Below, piece by piece: positions 61,501-64,000 of a stretch of DNA of 64,000 bases. Where the stretch lies: positions 860,038 through 924,037 of the forward strand of contig NC_080053.1 in NCBI RefSeq assembly GCF_026212465.1, written 5' to 3'. Below the pieces are notes generated by a model that saw nothing but the letters and a program-made list of their open reading frames with translations, ran no database searches and was not told where the DNA came from. The position numbers and the translations under genes are program-made. Origin of the DNA: Amaranthus tricolor (taxonomy: Eukaryota > Streptophyta > Magnoliopsida > Caryophyllales > Amaranthaceae). How positions within the stretch are numbered: the first letter of the stretch is position 1; every line of letters begins with the position of its first letter.

Positions 61501-64000
61501 TGAAGAATGTACAAGGATCAATGATGAATAATGAATGAACGATGAAGAATGAACAAGGATCAATGATCATTGAAGAATGAACGATGAAGAATGAATATGG
61601 ATCAATGATCATTAAAGAATGAACGATGAAGAATGAACAAGGATCAATGATCATTGAAGAATGAACGATGAAGAATGAACAAGGATCAATGATCAATGAA
61701 CAATGAACGATGAAGAATGAACCAGGATCAATGAGCATTGAAGAATGAACGATTTAGAATGAACAAGGATCAATGATCATTGAAGATGGAACGATGAAGA
61801 ATGAACAAGGATCAATGATCATTAAAGAATGAACGATTTAGAATGAACAAGGATAATTGATCATTGAAGAATGAACGATGAAGAATGAACAAGGATCAAT
61901 GATCAATAATGAATGAACGATGAAGAATGAACAAGGATCAATGATTAATGAACAATGAACGATGAAGAATAAACAAGGATCAATGATCAATGAACAATGA
62001 ACGATGAAGAATGAACCAGGATCAATGAGCATTGAAGAATGAACGATTTAGAATGAACAAGGATCAATGATCATTGAAGATGGAACGATGAAGAATGAAC
62101 AAGGATCAATGATCATTGAAGAATGAACGATGAAGAATGAATATGGATCAATGATCATTAAAGAATGAACGATGAAGAATGAACAAGGATCAATGATCAT
62201 TGAAGAATGAACGATGAAGAATGAACAAGGATCAATGATCAATGAACAATGAACGATGAAGAATGAACCAGGATCAATGAGCATTGAAGAATGAACGATT
62301 TAGAATGAACAAGGATCAATGATCATTGAAGATGGAACGATGAAGAATGAACAAGGATCAATGATTAATGAACAATGAACGATGAAGAATGAACAAGGAT
62401 CAATGAGTATTGAAGAATGAATGATGAAGAATGAACAAGGATCAATGATCAATGAACAATGAAGGATGAAGAATGAACGAGGATCAATGAGCATTGTAGA
62501 ATGAACGATGAAGAATGTACAAGGATCAATGATGAATAATGAATGAACGATGAAGAATGAACAAGGATCAATGATCATTGAAGATTGAACGATGAAGAAT
62601 GAATATGGATCAATGATCATTAAAGAATGAACGATGAAGAATGAACAAGGATCAATGATCATTGAAGAATGAACGATGAAGAATGAACAAGGATCAATGA
62701 TCAATGAACAATGAACGATGAAGAATGAACCAGGATCAATGAGCATTGAAGAATGAACGATTTAGAATGAACAAGGATCAATGATCATTCAAGATGGAAC
62801 GATGAAAAATGAACAAGGATCAATGATCATTGAAGAATGAACGATGAGAAATGAATATGGATCAATGATCATTAAAGAATGAACGATGAAGAATGAACAA
62901 GGATCAATGATCATTGAAGAATGAACGATGAAGAATGAACAAGGATGAATGATCAATGAACAATGAACGATGAAGAATGAACCAGGATCAATGAGCATTG
63001 AAGAATGAACGATTTAGAATGAACAAGGATCAATGATCATTGAAGATGGAACGATGAAAAATGAACATTGATCAATGATTAATGAACAATGAACGATGAA
63101 GAAGGAACAAGGATCAATGAGCATTGAAGAATGAATGATGAAGAATGAACAAGGATCAATGATCAATGAACAATGAACGATGAAGAATGAACGAGGATCA
63201 ATGAGCATTGTAGAATGAACGATGAAGAATGTACAAGGATCAATGATGAATAATGAATGAACGATGAAGAATGAACAAGGATCAATGATCATTGAAGAAT
63301 GTACGGTGAAGAATGAATATGGATCAATGATCATTAAAGAATGAACGATGATGAATGAACAAGGATCAATCATCATTGAAGAATGAACGATGAAGAATGA
63401 ACAAGGATGAATGATCAATGAACAATGAACGATGAAGAATGAACCAGGATCAATGAGCATTGAAGAATGAACGATTTAGATTGAACAATGATCAATGATC
63501 ATTGAAGATGGAACGATGAAGAATGAACAAGGATCAATGATCATTAAAGAATGAACGATTTAGAATGAACAAGGATAATTGATCATTGAAGAATGAACGA
63601 TGATGAATGAACAAGGATCAATGATCAATAATGAATGAACGATGAAGAATGAACAAGGATCAATGATTAATGAACAATGAACGATGAAGAATGAACAAGG
63701 ATCAATGAGCATTGAAGAATGAACGATGAAGAATGAATAAGGATCAATGATCAATGAACAATGAACGATGAAGAATGAAACAGGATCAATGAGCATTGTA
63801 GAATGAACGATGAAGAATGTACAAGGATCAATGATGAATAATGAATGAACGATGAAGAATGAACAAGGATCAATGATCATTGAAGAATGAACGATGAAGA
63901 ATGAATATGGTTCAATGATCATTAAAGAATGAACGATGAAGAATGAACAAGGATCAATGATCATTGAAGAATGAACGATGAAGAATGAAGAAGGATCAAT
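58525..64000 (+). repeat. 42-bp tandem satellite, block 4
   Basis: About 130 units, same orientation, no gene, open at the right edge. 61418-63460 matches 18076-19978 in variant order, apart from an offset change of 14 bp. An extra 14-bp piece lies at about 61021-61050 (gaatgaacgatga repeated before caagg). 58740-59036 matches 44361-44741 except for one missing 84-bp segment. Confidence 0.97.

Overview
The window is repeat DNA from a plant nuclear genome, most likely a flowering plant. About 48 kb (75%) is one tandem satellite with a 42-bp unit, all in one orientation and running off both ends. The other 16 kb is three Ty3/Gypsy LTR retrotransposons inserted into the satellite. The evidence for a plant is the initiator-tRNA-Met primer sites, the single-ORF gag-pol polyproteins with a CCHC zinc knuckle, the TG...CA LTRs and the 5-bp target duplications. 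I see no host gene, no RNA gene and no CRISPR array. The species cannot be named from this sequence.

Layout: satellite 1-5233; element 1 (minus strand, 5234-9208, decayed); satellite 9209-20875; element 2 (plus strand, 20876-27383, complete); satellite 27384-53052; element 3 (minus strand, 53053-58524, intact ends but no reverse transcriptase); satellite 58525-64000.

Satellite: each 42-bp unit is three 14-bp pieces. Two are near-identical and the third is a perfect 14-bp palindrome. Units differ by diagnostic variants and are arranged in higher-order repeats of 6, 11, 12 and 14 units (252, 462, 504, 588 bp). These sit inside larger, almost identical duplications with periods of 1,134, 1,344, 3,317 and 3,981 bp. 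The many minus-strand open frames in the array are a by-product of a unit length divisible by three and are not genes.

Elements: element 2 has gag, protease, reverse transcriptase, RNase H and integrase in one open frame, and its two 744-bp LTRs differ at one base, so it is young and possibly autonomous. Element 3 is equally young (one difference noticed between 1,093-bp LTRs), but its single open frame goes straight from protease to RNase H. It would need reverse transcriptase from another element. Element 1 has two nonsense codons and a deletion that removed RNase H, integrase and most of the 3' LTR. In elements 2 and 3 the polyprotein ends inside the 3' LTR, and the element 1 LTR carries a matching open tail. 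Elements 1 and 2 lie in opposite orientations but were inserted at exactly the same base of the 42-bp unit (target ACGAT, the only CpG in the unit). Intact paralogues of the insertion sites occur elsewhere in the window and confirm the boundaries.

The combination of a homogenised satellite with young, CRM-like Ty3/Gypsy elements suggests centromeric or other heterochromatin. This is inference and would need cytology or CENH3 data.
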